Part shown: one piece after another, positions 34,877 through 43,465 of the stretch
Layout: the number at the start of each line of letters is the position of its first letter
Position numbering within the stretch: position 1 is the first letter of the stretch
From: Anaerolineae bacterium
Lineage (GTDB): Bacteria; Chloroflexota; Anaerolineae; Anaerolineales; Anaerolineaceae
Assembly: GCA_013314735.1 (NCBI GenBank)
Contig: JABUFD010000007.1
Coordinates: 1-64,000 of the forward strand
Length of the DNA: 64,000 nucleotides
Direction: 5' to 3'
Notes under the pieces: model-generated
Databases searched by the model: none
Told to the model about the DNA's origin: nothing
The model's input: the letters and a program-made list of their open reading frames with translations, nothing else
Made by a program: the position numbers and the translations under genes

Positions 34877-36043
34877 ATGAGCCAATTTGATACCTGCCCG
34901 TCCCGCCGCGGCACGGGTTCCTATAAATGGGACCAGCATGATGATGATGTTCTGCCGATGTGGGTGGCAGATATGGATTTTCAGTCGCCCGAACCAGTGA
35001 TCCGCGCCCTGCGTGAGCGCGTGGAACACGGTGTGTTCGGCTACACCATGGCACCGCCGGACCTGAAGGCGATCCTGGTGGAACGCATGGCGCGCCTGTA
35101 CCAATGGCAGATTAGCGAGGAGGAGATTGTGTTTGTGCCAGGGGTGGTGCTGGGGTTCAACCTCGCCATCCAGGCGCTGCTGCAGCCCGGTGAAGGCGTG
35201 TTGATCCAGCCGCCAGTGTACGGGCCGTTTCTGTATACAGCGGCGCACGCCGGTGGAGAAACCCACGAAGCCCCGCTGCAGATCGGCAGCGATGGACAGT
35301 ACTTCGCTGACCCCGCAGCCTTCCGCGCCGCGATACAGGCCAACACGCGCGCCTTTTTGCTGTGCAACCCTCACAACCCCAGCGGGCGCGCCTTCCGCCG
35401 CGATGAATTGCAGGCGATGGCCGATGCCTGCCTGGAACGTGACCTGCACATCGTATCCGATGAAATCCACTGCGATCTGGTATTCCGCGGCCACCGCCAT
35501 ATCCCGATTGCTTCACTGTCGCCGGAGATTGCCGCACGCACTGTGACGGTGATGGCACCCTCCAAAACCTTCAACATCGCCGGATTGGGGGCGTCCTTCA
35601 TGATTGTGCAGGACGAAGCCCTGCGCAAGCGCATCCAGCAAGCCGGGCGCGGCATTGTAGCCCATATTGATTTGCTGGCGTACACCGCCATGCGCGCCGC
35701 CTACGCCGAAGGCCAGCCCTGGCTGGACGAACTGCTGGTGTACCTGGAAGAAAACCGCGATATCACCACCCGCTTCGTGAACGAAGAACTGCCCGGCTGT
35801 TCGTTGGCGTTGAATGACGCCACTTACCTGGCATGGATTGACTGCCGGTCTGCCGGCATCGGCAGCGGCGATGACCCCCAGAAATTCTTCCTGGAACAGG
35901 CAAAGGTGACGCTCAACCCGGGTTCGTTCTTTGGCAGCGGCGGGGAAGGCTTTGTGCGCTTCAACTTTGGCTGCCCCCGCAGCCAGCTGGAAGAAGCCCT
36001 CCAGCGCATGAAAACCGCCCTGGCAGTCAATTCCCTGCGCTGA
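34877..36043 (+). CDS. patB: PatB/MalY-type PLP C-S lyase
   Basis: A 388-residue fold-type I PLP enzyme of the MalY/PatB class (cystathionine beta-lyase-like). Features: VLPMWVADMDFQSPEPV (residues 22-38), PPVYGPF, NPHNPSGRAF, SDEIHCDLVF (the Asp-Glu pair that holds the pyridine ring), and the PLP Lys in MAPSKTFNIAGL. It likely splits cystathionine or S-alkylcysteines into a thiol, pyruvate and ammonia. The start at 34877 is set by GAGG eight bases upstream; earlier in-frame starts overlap the promoter (TATAAT near 34840). No Met genes adjoin it. Confidence 0.88.
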   Translation: MSQFDTCPSRRGTGSYKWDQHDDDVLPMWVADMDFQSPEPVIRALRERVEHGVFGYTMAPPDLKAILVERMARLYQWQISEEEIVFVPGVVLGFNLAIQALLQPGEGVLIQPPVYGPFLYTAAHAGGETHEAPLQIGSDGQYFADPAAFRAAIQANTRAFLLCNPHNPSGRAFRRDELQAMADACLERDLHIVSDEIHCDLVFRGHRHIPIASLSPEIAARTVTVMAPSKTFNIAGLGASFMIVQDEALRKRIQQAGRGIVAHIDLLAYTAMRAAYAEGQPWLDELLVYLEENRDITTRFVNEELPGCSLALNDATYLAWIDCRSAGIGSGDDPQKFFLEQAKVTLNPGSFFGSGGEGFVRFNFGCPRSQLEEALQRMKTALAVNSLR

Positions 36044-36150
36044 TGGTGTACCGTTCAGCCTGCGGCCGGTTTCAACACCGCATGCCAGCGTAGCCCTTTC
36101 GCCGCCGCGTTGCAGGGCTGCGGTCATGGTGTGTTCGGATGGGGGTAGCG

Positions 36151-36156
36151 TATAAT
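36151..36156 (+). promoter_or_regulatory. TATAAT box immediately before a DUF218 gene
   Basis: TATAAT at 36151-36156 places transcription start at or next to the ATG at 36164, implying a leaderless mRNA. There is no SD between them. The -35 region is weak. Confidence 0.5.
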
Positions 36157-36163
36157 CGAACCC

Positions 36164-36877
36164 ATGGCCAATGCTTCGATTCCATCTTCCCCCCATCACG
36201 GGGAAAAAAACCGCCGCACAGGCTGCCTGGTGTGGGTTTTGGCCGTAGTGGCGATCCTCACCGGGCTGCTGGCACTGCCGTACCTGCTGGGGCGGGTGCT
36301 GCTGGTCAACGATCGATTGCGTCCGGCGGATGCAGCGGCCGCGCTGGGCGGGGATGCCGGGTCGGCGCGCATGGAACAGGCGGCGGCTTTGTACCGCGAA
36401 GGATTGGTGCAATCTGTCATCATCCCCGAAACCAACGGCGTGGCCGATAACGGGATGCGCGAAAGCCAGTACCTGCTCAACCAGGCATTGGCGCAGGGCG
36501 TACGCTACCGCGACATCGTCATCACCGAGGTCGACGCCACCAGCACATGGGGCGAAGCCGTGGCGGTGCGCAAGCTGATGCTGCAAAAAGGCTGGACTTC
36601 CGTGATCGTGGTTACCGACCCCTACCACACCCTGCGCGCCAAACTGGCGTTCCAGCGTGATTTCCATCCCCACGACCTGCGGGTCAGCGTGATCCACACC
36701 CGCGGCCACTGGTGGCGCCCATCCACCTGGTTCCTGAGCGCGGAAGGGCGTGACGTGACCGTGCGGGAATGGATCAAGTTGTTGGGGCAGGTGCTGCGCC
36801 TGGAGCAATACGAGTGGGAAGATTTCAGCGCAGTGCGCGGATGGGTGCGGCTGGCATTTCCCGAATCACCCGGTTAA
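36164..36877 (+). CDS. YdcF/SanA/ElyC-family (DUF218) membrane protein
   Basis: A 237-residue protein with one N-terminal membrane segment at about 22-45, and a DUF218 domain after it. The characteristic parts are ALGGDAGSARMEQAAALYREG, then VDATSTWGEAVAVRKLM and VVTDPYHTLRAKLAFQRDF. Family members SanA and ElyC affect envelope integrity and peptidoglycan, but the biochemical activity is unknown. The N-terminal 20 residues are polar and could come from a too-early start, but the TATAAT box just before ATG 36164 supports this one as a leaderless start. Confidence 0.8.
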   Translation: MANASIPSSPHHGEKNRRTGCLVWVLAVVAILTGLLALPYLLGRVLLVNDRLRPADAAAALGGDAGSARMEQAAALYREGLVQSVIIPETNGVADNGMRESQYLLNQALAQGVRYRDIVITEVDATSTWGEAVAVRKLMLQKGWTSVIVVTDPYHTLRAKLAFQRDFHPHDLRVSVIHTRGHWWRPSTWFLSAEGRDVTVREWIKLLGQVLRLEQYEWEDFSAVRGWVRLAFPESPG

Positions 36878-36895
36878 GCCTGCGGCCAGCGATGG

Positions 36896-37057
36896 TTACT
36901 GCGGTGTGCCCTTTTTTGCCTGGCGCGCGTCCCAGCATTTGCGGCACAATTTCAGCACGCCCAGGGTTGGGTCTTCCACCCGGTAGGCGGCATGGAATTG
37001 CCCGCATGCATCACAGCGCTGCAGGGTTCTACCTTTGGGGTTGGCACCTTTGCGCAT
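36896..37057 (-). CDS. Small zinc-ribbon-like protein (53 aa)
   Basis: A 53-residue basic protein with two CxxC knuckles: CDAC at 15-18 and CRKC at 38-41. Spacing of 20 residues suits one bound zinc, as in small zinc ribbons. It begins MRKGANPKGRTLQRC and ends AKKGTPQ. It starts nine bases after the stop of the DUF4287 gene on the same strand, so it is probably co-transcribed. The ATG at 37057 has only a weak GGTAGG upstream. It could be a nucleic-acid-binding or ribosome-associated protein; this is unproved. Confidence 0.65.
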   Translation of the reverse strand: MRKGANPKGRTLQRCDACGQFHAAYRVEDPTLGVLKLCRKCWDARQAKKGTPQ

Positions 37058-37066
37058 CGCCGCAGC

Positions 37067-37642
37067 CTACCCGGCGCCCTCAAACGCGGTGCGAATCCAA
37101 CCGAGCAGTTCCGCGTCGACTTCTTCTGGTGCGGTGAGGTACACCTTGTACTGGCACATGCCCCCCGGCGCCTGCGCCTGCAGGCGTTCATTGTCTGGCA
37201 GGTCGCGCACATTCAATCCCACTTCCACGCGGCCTTTGCTGGCCGGGCCAACCATGGCGAACTGCTTCTTGCGCCGCAGGCTGAGGTAGGTTTTCTTGGG
37301 GGCAATCTCGAACTCGCCCAGGTCCTGGATGGCTTCCATGAAGGCAATGTGGATCGGCAGCAGAGGAGCTTTGGAGGCGGTATAGATACCGGCGAGGATA
37401 TCTTCCATCGAGGCCGCGGATGCTTCCGCCGCGCTCTGGCCGTCGCTGGCAAGCGCCAGGTGCACCAGGGTGTTGGCGTCACCGTAACCAAGACCGAGTG
37501 TGTCGATCAGCATCTGGCGGATTTCGCTGTGCCTGGTGAGGCCGCTATCGGCGACCAGCACACGCAGCTCATCCAGGGTTTTCCCGGTTTTCTTCTGGAT
37601 ATTGTCAATCTGGGTTTGTCGGGCCTGTTCAATACTGGACAT
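37067..37642 (-). CDS. DUF4287/DUF5655 domain protein
   Basis: A 191-residue cytoplasmic protein with two uncharacterised domains. The N-terminal helical part TGKTLDELRVLVADSG and GYGDANTLVH (residues 20-65) fits DUF4287, often seen next to AHSA1 or phage-like proteins. The C-terminal part IAFMEAIQDLGEFEIAPKKTYLSLRRKKQFAMVGP fits DUF5655 (a small alpha/beta domain). Function unknown. AGGAGG lies seven to eight bases before the ATG at 37642. It is the first gene of a pair with the zinc-ribbon gene downstream. Confidence 0.72.
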   Translation of the reverse strand: MSSIEQARQTQIDNIQKKTGKTLDELRVLVADSGLTRHSEIRQMLIDTLGLGYGDANTLVHLALASDGQSAAEASAASMEDILAGIYTASKAPLLPIHIAFMEAIQDLGEFEIAPKKTYLSLRRKKQFAMVGPASKGRVEVGLNVRDLPDNERLQAQAPGGMCQYKVYLTAPEEVDAELLGWIRTAFEGAG

Positions 37643-37733
37643 GATGAACCTCCTTGGTTAATTTATATAAATTTATTATAATAAATTATCAGGCCCAATG
37701 CAAACTGCCAGAAAGTACACCCCCGCCCGGCAC

Positions 37734-38369
37734 TCAGCGTTCCTCGCCAGCGGGCAGGATCTGCCACTGGTCGCGGGGATGTTCGAGATTGGCGAGCATC
37801 TGGTCGATCAGTCGGTCGGTGACTTTTTCAAAAATTGGTTCCTCTGCCATCAGCGTCTGGCGCAGGGTGATCACGCCATGCATGCAGGTCCACAATTGCA
37901 GCACCAGCAGTTCCACGGTGAAACCCTCCGGCAGGTTGAGTAGGTTGGCACGTTTGGCGAGCCTGAGGCGGTCCTGCATGTAGCGGAAGTGGAAGGTGTT
38001 GAAAATTTGCTTGTAGTTGGGGCGGCTGCCGTTTTGGCGCTCATAGATCAGCTGGTAGAGCTGCGGCTGGGCTTCGGCAAAACGGATCATCGTGCGGCAG
38101 GCGGCACGCACCTTGTCCAGCTCGTTGGCGGCGCCGGCTTCACCCTCCACAAAAGCATCCGCCATGCATTGCAGGGCATGGGCGCGCACCGCTTCGAGGA
38201 TGGCTTCCTTGCCCGCAAAATATTTATACAGCGCAGCCGGGCTGCGCTGCACCTGTTCCGCCAGCACGCGCATCGAAAGCGACTCTGGTCCCTGCCGCGT
38301 GACGATCTCGATGGCTTTCGCTATGATCAGGCGGCGGGTTTGTTCCCTGCGGGTGATCTTCGGGTCCAT
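37734..38369 (-). CDS. TetR/AcrR family transcriptional regulator
   Basis: A 211-residue repressor. The N-terminal helix-turn-helix region is RRLIIAKAIEIVTRQGPESLS, then VLAEQVQRSPAALYKYFAGKEAIL (residues 12-58), which is the TetR_N pattern. The C-terminal ligand-binding part is of a group with conserved QLYQLIYERQ. It is alone between divergent or unrelated genes, so its targets are not obvious; its own promoter or a neighbouring enzyme are candidates. Upstream at 38435-38463 a GC-rich inverted repeat (AAAACGCGGCAAAAG... CTTTTGCCGCGTTT) lies between it and kbl, and could be an operator or terminator. Confidence 0.88.
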   Translation of the reverse strand: MDPKITRREQTRRLIIAKAIEIVTRQGPESLSMRVLAEQVQRSPAALYKYFAGKEAILEAVRAHALQCMADAFVEGEAGAANELDKVRAACRTMIRFAEAQPQLYQLIYERQNGSRPNYKQIFNTFHFRYMQDRLRLAKRANLLNLPEGFTVELLVLQLWTCMHGVITLRQTLMAEEPIFEKVTDRLIDQMLANLEHPRDQWQILPAGEER

Positions 38370-38428
38370 GGTTGATCCTTCCGGGTTGGTAAGGTGAACA
38401 GCGTTTACGCTTTCTTATACTATAGGAA

Positions 38429-38464
38429 AAAACGCGGCAAAAGTCAATCCTTTTGCCGCGTTTG
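38429..38464. terminator. Hairpin between kbl and tetR
   Basis: AAACGCGGCAAAAG pairs with CTTTTGCCGCGTTT around TCAATC. On the minus strand it lies downstream of kbl (stop at 38503), and would end that transcript. Confidence 0.7.
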
Positions 38465-38502
38465 CGGTTGATTGGTGCGGTGAAATGTTCAGGAAGGGAA
38501 CA

Positions 38503-39687
38503 TCAGGCAATCACGCCCAACGATTTCCCCACACGCTCGAAGGCTGCCAGGCCCTGCTCGAGGTCGTCCTGGCTGTGCTCGGCCGAGATCATCACGCGGA
38601 TGCGGGCCTTGCCCTGCGGCACGGTGGGGAAGCCCAGCGCCATGGCGAAGATGCCCTCCTCGTACAGCGCGCGGCTGAACTGGCGTGCCAGGGTGGCCTC
38701 ACCCAGCATCACCGGCGTGATCGGGGTCACGCTGGAACCGGTATCGAAGCCAAGTTTCTTCATCTCCTCCTTGAAGAACCTGGCGTTGGCCCACAGGCGG
38801 TCCACCAGTGCGGTTGATTCCTCCAGCAGGTCGACGGCGGCCAGGCAGGCGGCAACATCGGCCGGTGTGGCGGCGGAAGAGAACAGGAACGGGCGACCGC
38901 GCTGGCGCAGCCACTCGATGATTTTGGCGTTGCCGGCCACCACCCCACCCATCACGCCGAAGGCCTTGGAGAAGGTGCCGATCTCGATATCAACCTTGCC
39001 GTGCAAGCCGAAATGGTCCACAATCCCGCGCCCGCCACGCCCCAGCACACCTTCGCCGTGGGCGTCATCCACCATCAGCATCAGGTCATGGCGCCGGGTA
39101 ACCTGGTAGAGTTTGTCCAGCGGGGCGATGTCGCCGTCCATGCTGAACACACCGTCAGTGATCACCAGGCCGCGGCGGTAATCGGAGAGGTTCTCACGCA
39201 CCACCCGCTCCAGGTCGGTGGGGTCGGCGTGCTTAAAACGCAGGATCTTGGCCCCGCTCAGGCGGCAGCCGTCGATGATCGAGGCATGGTTGAGTTCATC
39301 CGAAAAGATCACGTCCTCCTTGCCCACCACCACCGGGATCACCGCCAGGTTGGCGGAAAAGCCCGATTGCAGCGTGACGGCGGCTTCCACGCCCTTGAAG
39401 CGCGCCATACGTTCTTCCAGACGCAGATGCAGGTCCATTGTGCCGGCGATGGTGCGCACCGCCGCCGGGCCGACGCCGTAGGCATCGACCGCGTCCTTAA
39501 CCGCCTGTACCAGGCGCGGGTGGTTGGCAAGGCCGAGGTAATTGTTGGAGCAGAAATCAAGCACGCGCCGCCCGTCGACGGTGAGCCACGCGCCCTGCGC
39601 CGAGGAAATGGTGCGGATGGTGTTGTATAAGCCGCTGGCTTTGAGGGCATCCAGTTCATCCTGGATCCAATCGAGTTTGTGGGACAT
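38503..39687 (-). CDS. kbl: Glycine C-acetyltransferase (2-amino-3-ketobutyrate CoA ligase)
   Basis: A 394-residue PLP enzyme of the alpha-oxoamine synthase family. It turns 2-amino-3-ketobutyrate and CoA into glycine and acetyl-CoA, in threonine breakdown. Features are [44 protein letters not shown] and the PLP Lys in [12 protein letters not shown]. The start at 39687 has AAGGAG eight bases upstream; a longer frame to 39840 has no such site and overlaps the divergent Nudix gene's promoter. No threonine dehydrogenase is next to it. Confidence 0.9.
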   Translation of the reverse strand: MSHKLDWIQDELDALKASGLYNTIRTISSAQGAWLTVDGRRVLDFCSNNYLGLANHPRLVQAVKDAVDAYGVGPAAVRTIAGTMDLHLRLEERMARFKGVEAAVTLQSGFSANLAVIPVVVGKEDVIFSDELNHASIIDGCRLSGAKILRFKHADPTDLERVVRENLSDYRRGLVITDGVFSMDGDIAPLDKLYQVTRRHDLMLMVDDAHGEGVLGRGGRGIVDHFGLHGKVDIEIGTFSKAFGVMGGVVAGNAKIIEWLRQRGRPFLFSSAATPADVAACLAAVDLLEESTALVDRLWANARFFKEEMKKLGFDTGSSVTPITPVMLGEATLARQFSRALYEEGIFAMALGFPTVPQGKARIRVMISAEHSQDDLEQGLAAFERVGKSLGVIA

Positions 39688-39869
39688 GGGAACACTCCTT
39701 GTGTGAGATGGTTTCTTCCTTATTATACGATGGTTCGCAGACCGGGCGGAGCGGCAGGTTTTTGTTTTTATTTCCTGGCAGCATTCATCCTGATTCCGCC
39801 GCAATTGACTGATCTCTCCAGGTTGTGCTTTATAATTCACTCATCACACCATCCCCAAGGAGCATTCCC

Positions 39870-40418
39870 ATGATCGAAATCCTCAACCAGGAAACCCACT
39901 ATACCGGCAAGGCCTTCAATGTGGATCGCGTCAAGTTCCGCATGCCCAACGGCAAGGAACCCACCTACGACCTGGTGGTGCATCCCGGCGCGGCGGTGGT
40001 GATGCCGGTGGATGCCGAGGGAAATATCCTGTTTGTGAAGCAATTCCGCCTGGGGGCGCAGCGCGAGCTGCTGGAGCTGCCGGCCGGTACGCTCGAGGCC
40101 GGGGAACCGCCGATCGAATGCGCCGCGCGCGAGGTGCGCGAGGAAACCGGCTGTGCCGCTGCCGAGTTGATCCCGATCGGGGAGTTCTGGCTCACGCCGG
40201 GCTATTCCAACGAGTACCTGTACATTTTCCTGGCACGCGGCCTGACCCCCGCCCCGCTGGCGCAGGATGATGATGAGCTGATCGAGCTGGTGCGGGTTCC
40301 GCTGGAACAGGCCTATCAGATGGCGGCGCAGGGGTTGATCCAGGACGGCAAGACCCTGGCAACGTTGTTCCTCGCTTCCACTGCGCTGTACGAGGATGAC
40401 GAGGAGGACGAAGAATAA
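39870..40418 (+). CDS. Nudix hydrolase, ADP-ribose pyrophosphatase type
   Basis: A 182-residue Nudix protein. The Nudix box G.....E.......REVREETG is complete in GTLEAGEPPIECAAREVREETG (about residues 73-95), and the flanking VKQFRLGAQRELLELPAG is typical of ADP-ribose pyrophosphatases. It likely splits ADP-ribose into AMP and ribose 5-phosphate. The start at 39870 is set by AAGGAG. A TATAAT box lies at 39831-39836. The C-terminus is very acidic (EDDEEDEE). A perfect terminator follows. Confidence 0.88.
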   Translation: MIEILNQETHYTGKAFNVDRVKFRMPNGKEPTYDLVVHPGAAVVMPVDAEGNILFVKQFRLGAQRELLELPAGTLEAGEPPIECAAREVREETGCAAAELIPIGEFWLTPGYSNEYLYIFLARGLTPAPLAQDDDELIELVRVPLEQAYQMAAQGLIQDGKTLATLFLASTALYEDDEEDEE

Positions 40419-40419
40419 G

Positions 40420-40443
40420 CACCGGCGCCGGTGATTTTTTCTT
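40420..40443 (+). terminator. Terminator of the Nudix gene
   Basis: CACCGGCGCCGGTG (40420-40433) is a perfect palindrome followed by ATTTTTTCTT. Confidence 0.85.
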
Positions 40444-40586
40444 CGTGCCTATGTGCGTTAATCCCGGTTGATTTCCCCCTCCGCAGCCGTGGCACAACTT
40501 CACGGCCCCAAATGTACACACAGGCCCCAGCGGGTTTTCATGTATAATCATCCACAGAACAACCTGGGATTGCACTTCGGAGGCCC

Positions 40587-41087
40587 ATGAAATTATCCAA
40601 ACGCGGTGAATACGGCCTGCGCGCCATGATTTACCTGGCCGACCCACAGCGGTCCGGCGACAAGGTGCAGATCAAGGAAATTGCGGCGCACGAGCAGATT
40701 CCGGTGAAATACCTGGAACAGATCCTGCTGAGCCTGAAAAATGTGGGGCTGCTGCAAAGCCGTGCGGGACTGGGCGGCGGCTACGCCCTCGGCCGCCCCG
40801 CCGGCCTGATCACCCTGGGCGAAGTGATCCGTGTTTTGGACGGTCCCCTCGCGCCGATCCGCTGCGCCAGCCAGACCGCCTACGAACCCTGCTCATGCCC
40901 CGATGAAGAAACCTGCGGCCTGCGCCTGGTGATGGTGGACGTGCGCCAGGCCGTGGCGGACATCATCGACCACACCACCCTGGCGGATGTGGTGGAGCGT
41001 TCGCGCCGGGCTGAGCAACAAAAACACAACCGCCTGTTCACCGCCCCGGCAAACAGGCAACCAGAACCACCGCTGCCAGATGCCTGA
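40587..41087 (+). CDS. Rrf2-family Fe-S transcriptional regulator
   Basis: A 166-residue IscR/NsrR/CymR-like regulator. The winged helix-turn-helix includes KRGEYGLRAMIYLA (5-18), VQIKEIAAHEQIPVKYLEQILLSLKNVGLL and SRAGLGGGYALGRP. Cysteines C93, C102, C104 and C110 sit in the loop that binds [2Fe-2S] or [4Fe-4S] in related proteins (C93 and C104 fit IscR positions). A TATAAT box lies at 40541-40546. The gene is 12 kb from the suf operon, and may be the sensor that controls it, but no site was matched. The GGAGG before ATG 40587 is clear. Confidence 0.88.
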   Translation: MKLSKRGEYGLRAMIYLADPQRSGDKVQIKEIAAHEQIPVKYLEQILLSLKNVGLLQSRAGLGGGYALGRPAGLITLGEVIRVLDGPLAPIRCASQTAYEPCSCPDEETCGLRLVMVDVRQAVADIIDHTTLADVVERSRRAEQQKHNRLFTAPANRQPEPPLPDA

Positions 41088-41148
41088 ACCCAGCCGGTGA
41101 TTAATTCTTCTATTCTTGCAGTGAATACCCGGGAAGCAGGTCGGCGGA

Positions 41149-41415
41149 CTACTCCTTGCAGGATTGAATCGACATCTTGATCGCGGTGCGGACCTTGCCG
41201 TCAATATCGACATCGACGAATTCCGGGATGCAGCAAATATGGATCCCATCCTCATCCAGATATCCTTTGGCCAGCACAATGGCTTTGATTGCCTGGTTGA
41301 CCGCGCCCGCGCCGATTGCCTGCACTTCGGCATGGGCATCCTCGCGCATCACCCCGGCAATTGCCCCCGCAACAGCGGCAGTACGGGAATTGGCTTTCAC
41401 TTTAATGATTTCCAT
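41149..41415 (-). CDS. spoVS: Stage V sporulation protein S (SpoVS)
   Basis: An 88-residue small protein of the SpoVS family: MEIIKVKANSRTAAVAGAIA, QAIGAGAVNQAIKAIVLAKGYL and RTAIKMSIQ are the conserved stretches. In Bacillus it affects stage V of sporulation; homologs occur in non-sporulating lineages such as Thermus and Chloroflexota, so a broader role is likely. Here no other sporulation gene is seen. The ATG at 41415 has GGGAG nine bases upstream. The gene diverges from a heparinase-like gene across a palindrome-rich gap. Confidence 0.9.
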   Translation of the reverse strand: MEIIKVKANSRTAAVAGAIAGVMREDAHAEVQAIGAGAVNQAIKAIVLAKGYLDEDGIHICCIPEFVDVDIDGKVRTAIKMSIQSCKE

Positions 41416-41572
41416 GTTATGAACTCCCTGTTCGATCGTCTTATCCATCCCGTTGATCCGGAGATGGTTCCTGGGGGCAGGAATGACCATTTGTTTTCGA
41501 TTGTACAATGTTCACAGGCAATCTGCAATAGGTGCCGCCGGGTTTGCCAACCCTTCCGCCCCCGAGCCACGC

Positions 41573-41598
41573 AAAAACTGTGATTAATCATAGTTTTT
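41573..41598. promoter_or_regulatory. Palindromic operator candidate related to that at 7293
   Basis: A 26-bp near-perfect palindrome (arms AAAAACTGTGATT and AATCATAGTTTTT, one mismatch) sits between divergent spoVS and the heparinase-like gene. Its core TGTGATTAATCA is the same as in the 7293-7308 site. This shared sequence suggests one regulator for both places. Confidence 0.5.
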
Positions 41599-41686
41599 GT
41601 ACCCATTTTCATTCTGCAAACCACCGTCCGTGCCGCCGCTTTGTGCTACACTGGTGCAAGAAACGGTTGAGAACCAGGAGTTGCCC

Positions 41687-43405
41687 ATGAACCCGTACCT
41701 GTCCCCACTGACATTGCCCTCTGTCCTGCGCCTGCTGGCGGTCCGCGTGGATGAATCCCTGCGGCGCCAGGTGATGGATCCCGCTTCCCCCGCCTATGGC
41801 GGCTGGATCAATCCCGAACATGGATTGGATGAACACGGCGCCGCGCCAGGTGTGCTGTCGGGCGTGCTGGGACTGCTGTGGGGTTCTGCCGCCCACGCCA
41901 TCCCCCTGCCGGTGGCGGAAACCGAGTTGCTGCGCCATGCCGCCGCCGCGGCGGCGTACCAGCTGCGCATGCAGGATGCCGACGGCCTGTTCGACCTGAA
42001 AAGCTGCAACTATGCCTCCAGCCCCGATGCCGCGTTTGCCGTGCATCGCCTGGGGTTGGGAATGGTTCTGTTGCGACCCTTGCTGGCGGAACACCCCGCC
42101 TGGCAGCCGCTCTACGACCAGTGCGCCTTGTTCCTGCGCCGGGCTGTGCATGGCATCTGCGTCGGCGGGTTCCACACCCCCAACCACCGCTGGGTGACCT
42201 GCGGCGCGCTGTCCATTGCCAATGACCTGCTGCCCGACCTGGCGGTGGAGGAGGTGCTCCACGCCTACCTGGCGGAGGGGATCGATGTGGATGCCGACGG
42301 CGCCTATACCGAGCACAGCAGCGGCGTATATGACGCCGTCTGCAACCTGTGCCTGCTGCTGACGGCACAATTTCGCCAGAACGAAGCGCTGCTGCCGGCG
42401 GTGAAAGCCAACCTGGATTTCAACCTGCACATGCTCAACGCTGACGGCACAGTGGAAACCGGCCTGTCGCACCGCCAGGATTTCGGGCAGCGCCCGGTCC
42501 CGCTGGAACTCGGCGCGGCTTATGTGCTGTACCAAATTTTCGAACCACAACCGGAGTACAGCGCCGCGGCGCAGGTGCTGTGGCGCGGCCGCGAAGTTCC
42601 CTCGCTGAATGAACTGCTGTGGCTGGCATATGCCTTCCACCACGGCGCCCCGCAATCCATTGCGCCGCAATCGATTGCGCCGCAACCTGAAGTGTCGGAA
42701 ACGGGGCTGCCGGATTTCGCGCGCCTGTTCCCGCACAACCGCTTCTGGCGTTTGCGCCACGAGGGGTTTTCGCTCTCTGCCTTTGCCGGCAGCGAATGCC
42801 TGTTGAACGCCGCCCAGGGCGCTGCCTGCCTGGGCAGGGTCAGCATCAGCCACAGCTATTTTGGCGTGGGGCACTTCCGCGCGGAACGCATCGAAGCGGT
42901 GCCGGGCGGGGTGCGCCTGCATTCCAGCGGCGAAGGGCATTTGACGCACCGCCCCGGCTATGATTTCCCGCTCGCACGGGCAGTGGAGGATGTGTACGCC
43001 TCGCGCGCCGAACGCGACTGGCGCCCCATGCCGCCCGCCCAGGGCAGCCTCACCGTGCGTGATGAAGGCGGCGGGGTCGAGCTGCTCTACGAAACCATCG
43101 ACAACTACCCCGGCGTGCTGGCGCAGATCGCACTGGATTTCCTGCCGGGGGGCACCTGGGAATGCGAGGGCGGTTGTTTTCAGCCGCAGGCCGGGCAGGT
43201 GATCTTCCTCACGCATGGGTTCGGACGGATGCGCTTCGGCAATGACGTGCTCGAGATCGGTCCCGGCGCGGATGCCCACCGCTACTGGCACATGCGCGAC
43301 ACCGATCCCGCCCCACAGCATGTGCGCGTGATCATCCCACTCATCACCCCGGTGTCCCACCGCTTGTGGGTACGGGGGTACAGCAGCCTGTCCGGGATGT
43401 TTTGA
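41687..43405 (+). CDS. Heparinase II/III-like (alpha/alpha)6 protein
   Basis: A 572-residue protein with an N-terminal helical domain, (alpha/alpha)6-barrel-like, followed by a C-terminal beta-rich part from about residue 370. NHRWVTCGALSIANDLLPD and VDADGAYTEHSSGVYDAVCN (near 170-235) resemble the barrel of polysaccharide lyase/heparinase II/III relatives. No signal peptide is seen, so a cytoplasmic role on unsaturated or uronic sugars is likelier. The catalytic residues are not certain. Residues about 330-345 (PQSIAPQSIAPQ) come from a 15-bp tandem duplication (42649-42688). The ATG at 41687 has AGGAG ahead of it. Confidence 0.6.
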   Translation: MNPYLSPLTLPSVLRLLAVRVDESLRRQVMDPASPAYGGWINPEHGLDEHGAAPGVLSGVLGLLWGSAAHAIPLPVAETELLRHAAAAAAYQLRMQDADGLFDLKSCNYASSPDAAFAVHRLGLGMVLLRPLLAEHPAWQPLYDQCALFLRRAVHGICVGGFHTPNHRWVTCGALSIANDLLPDLAVEEVLHAYLAEGIDVDADGAYTEHSSGVYDAVCNLCLLLTAQFRQNEALLPAVKANLDFNLHMLNADGTVETGLSHRQDFGQRPVPLELGAAYVLYQIFEPQPEYSAAAQVLWRGREVPSLNELLWLAYAFHHGAPQSIAPQSIAPQPEVSETGLPDFARLFPHNRFWRLRHEGFSLSAFAGSECLLNAAQGAACLGRVSISHSYFGVGHFRAERIEAVPGGVRLHSSGEGHLTHRPGYDFPLARAVEDVYASRAERDWRPMPPAQGSLTVRDEGGGVELLYETIDNYPGVLAQIALDFLPGGTWECEGGCFQPQAGQVIFLTHGFGRMRFGNDVLEIGPGADAHRYWHMRDTDPAPQHVRVIIPLITPVSHRLWVRGYSSLSGMF

Positions 43406-43465
43406 CGTTTTTTTGATGTCCCGCAGCTATGATTACCTTACCGATCGATTCCCGGAGGTGATCCC

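Noticed and set aside
41091-41115. Third copy of the TGTGATTAATCA palindrome near 41100
   Set aside because: Only GTGATTAAT matches and it is not symmetric.
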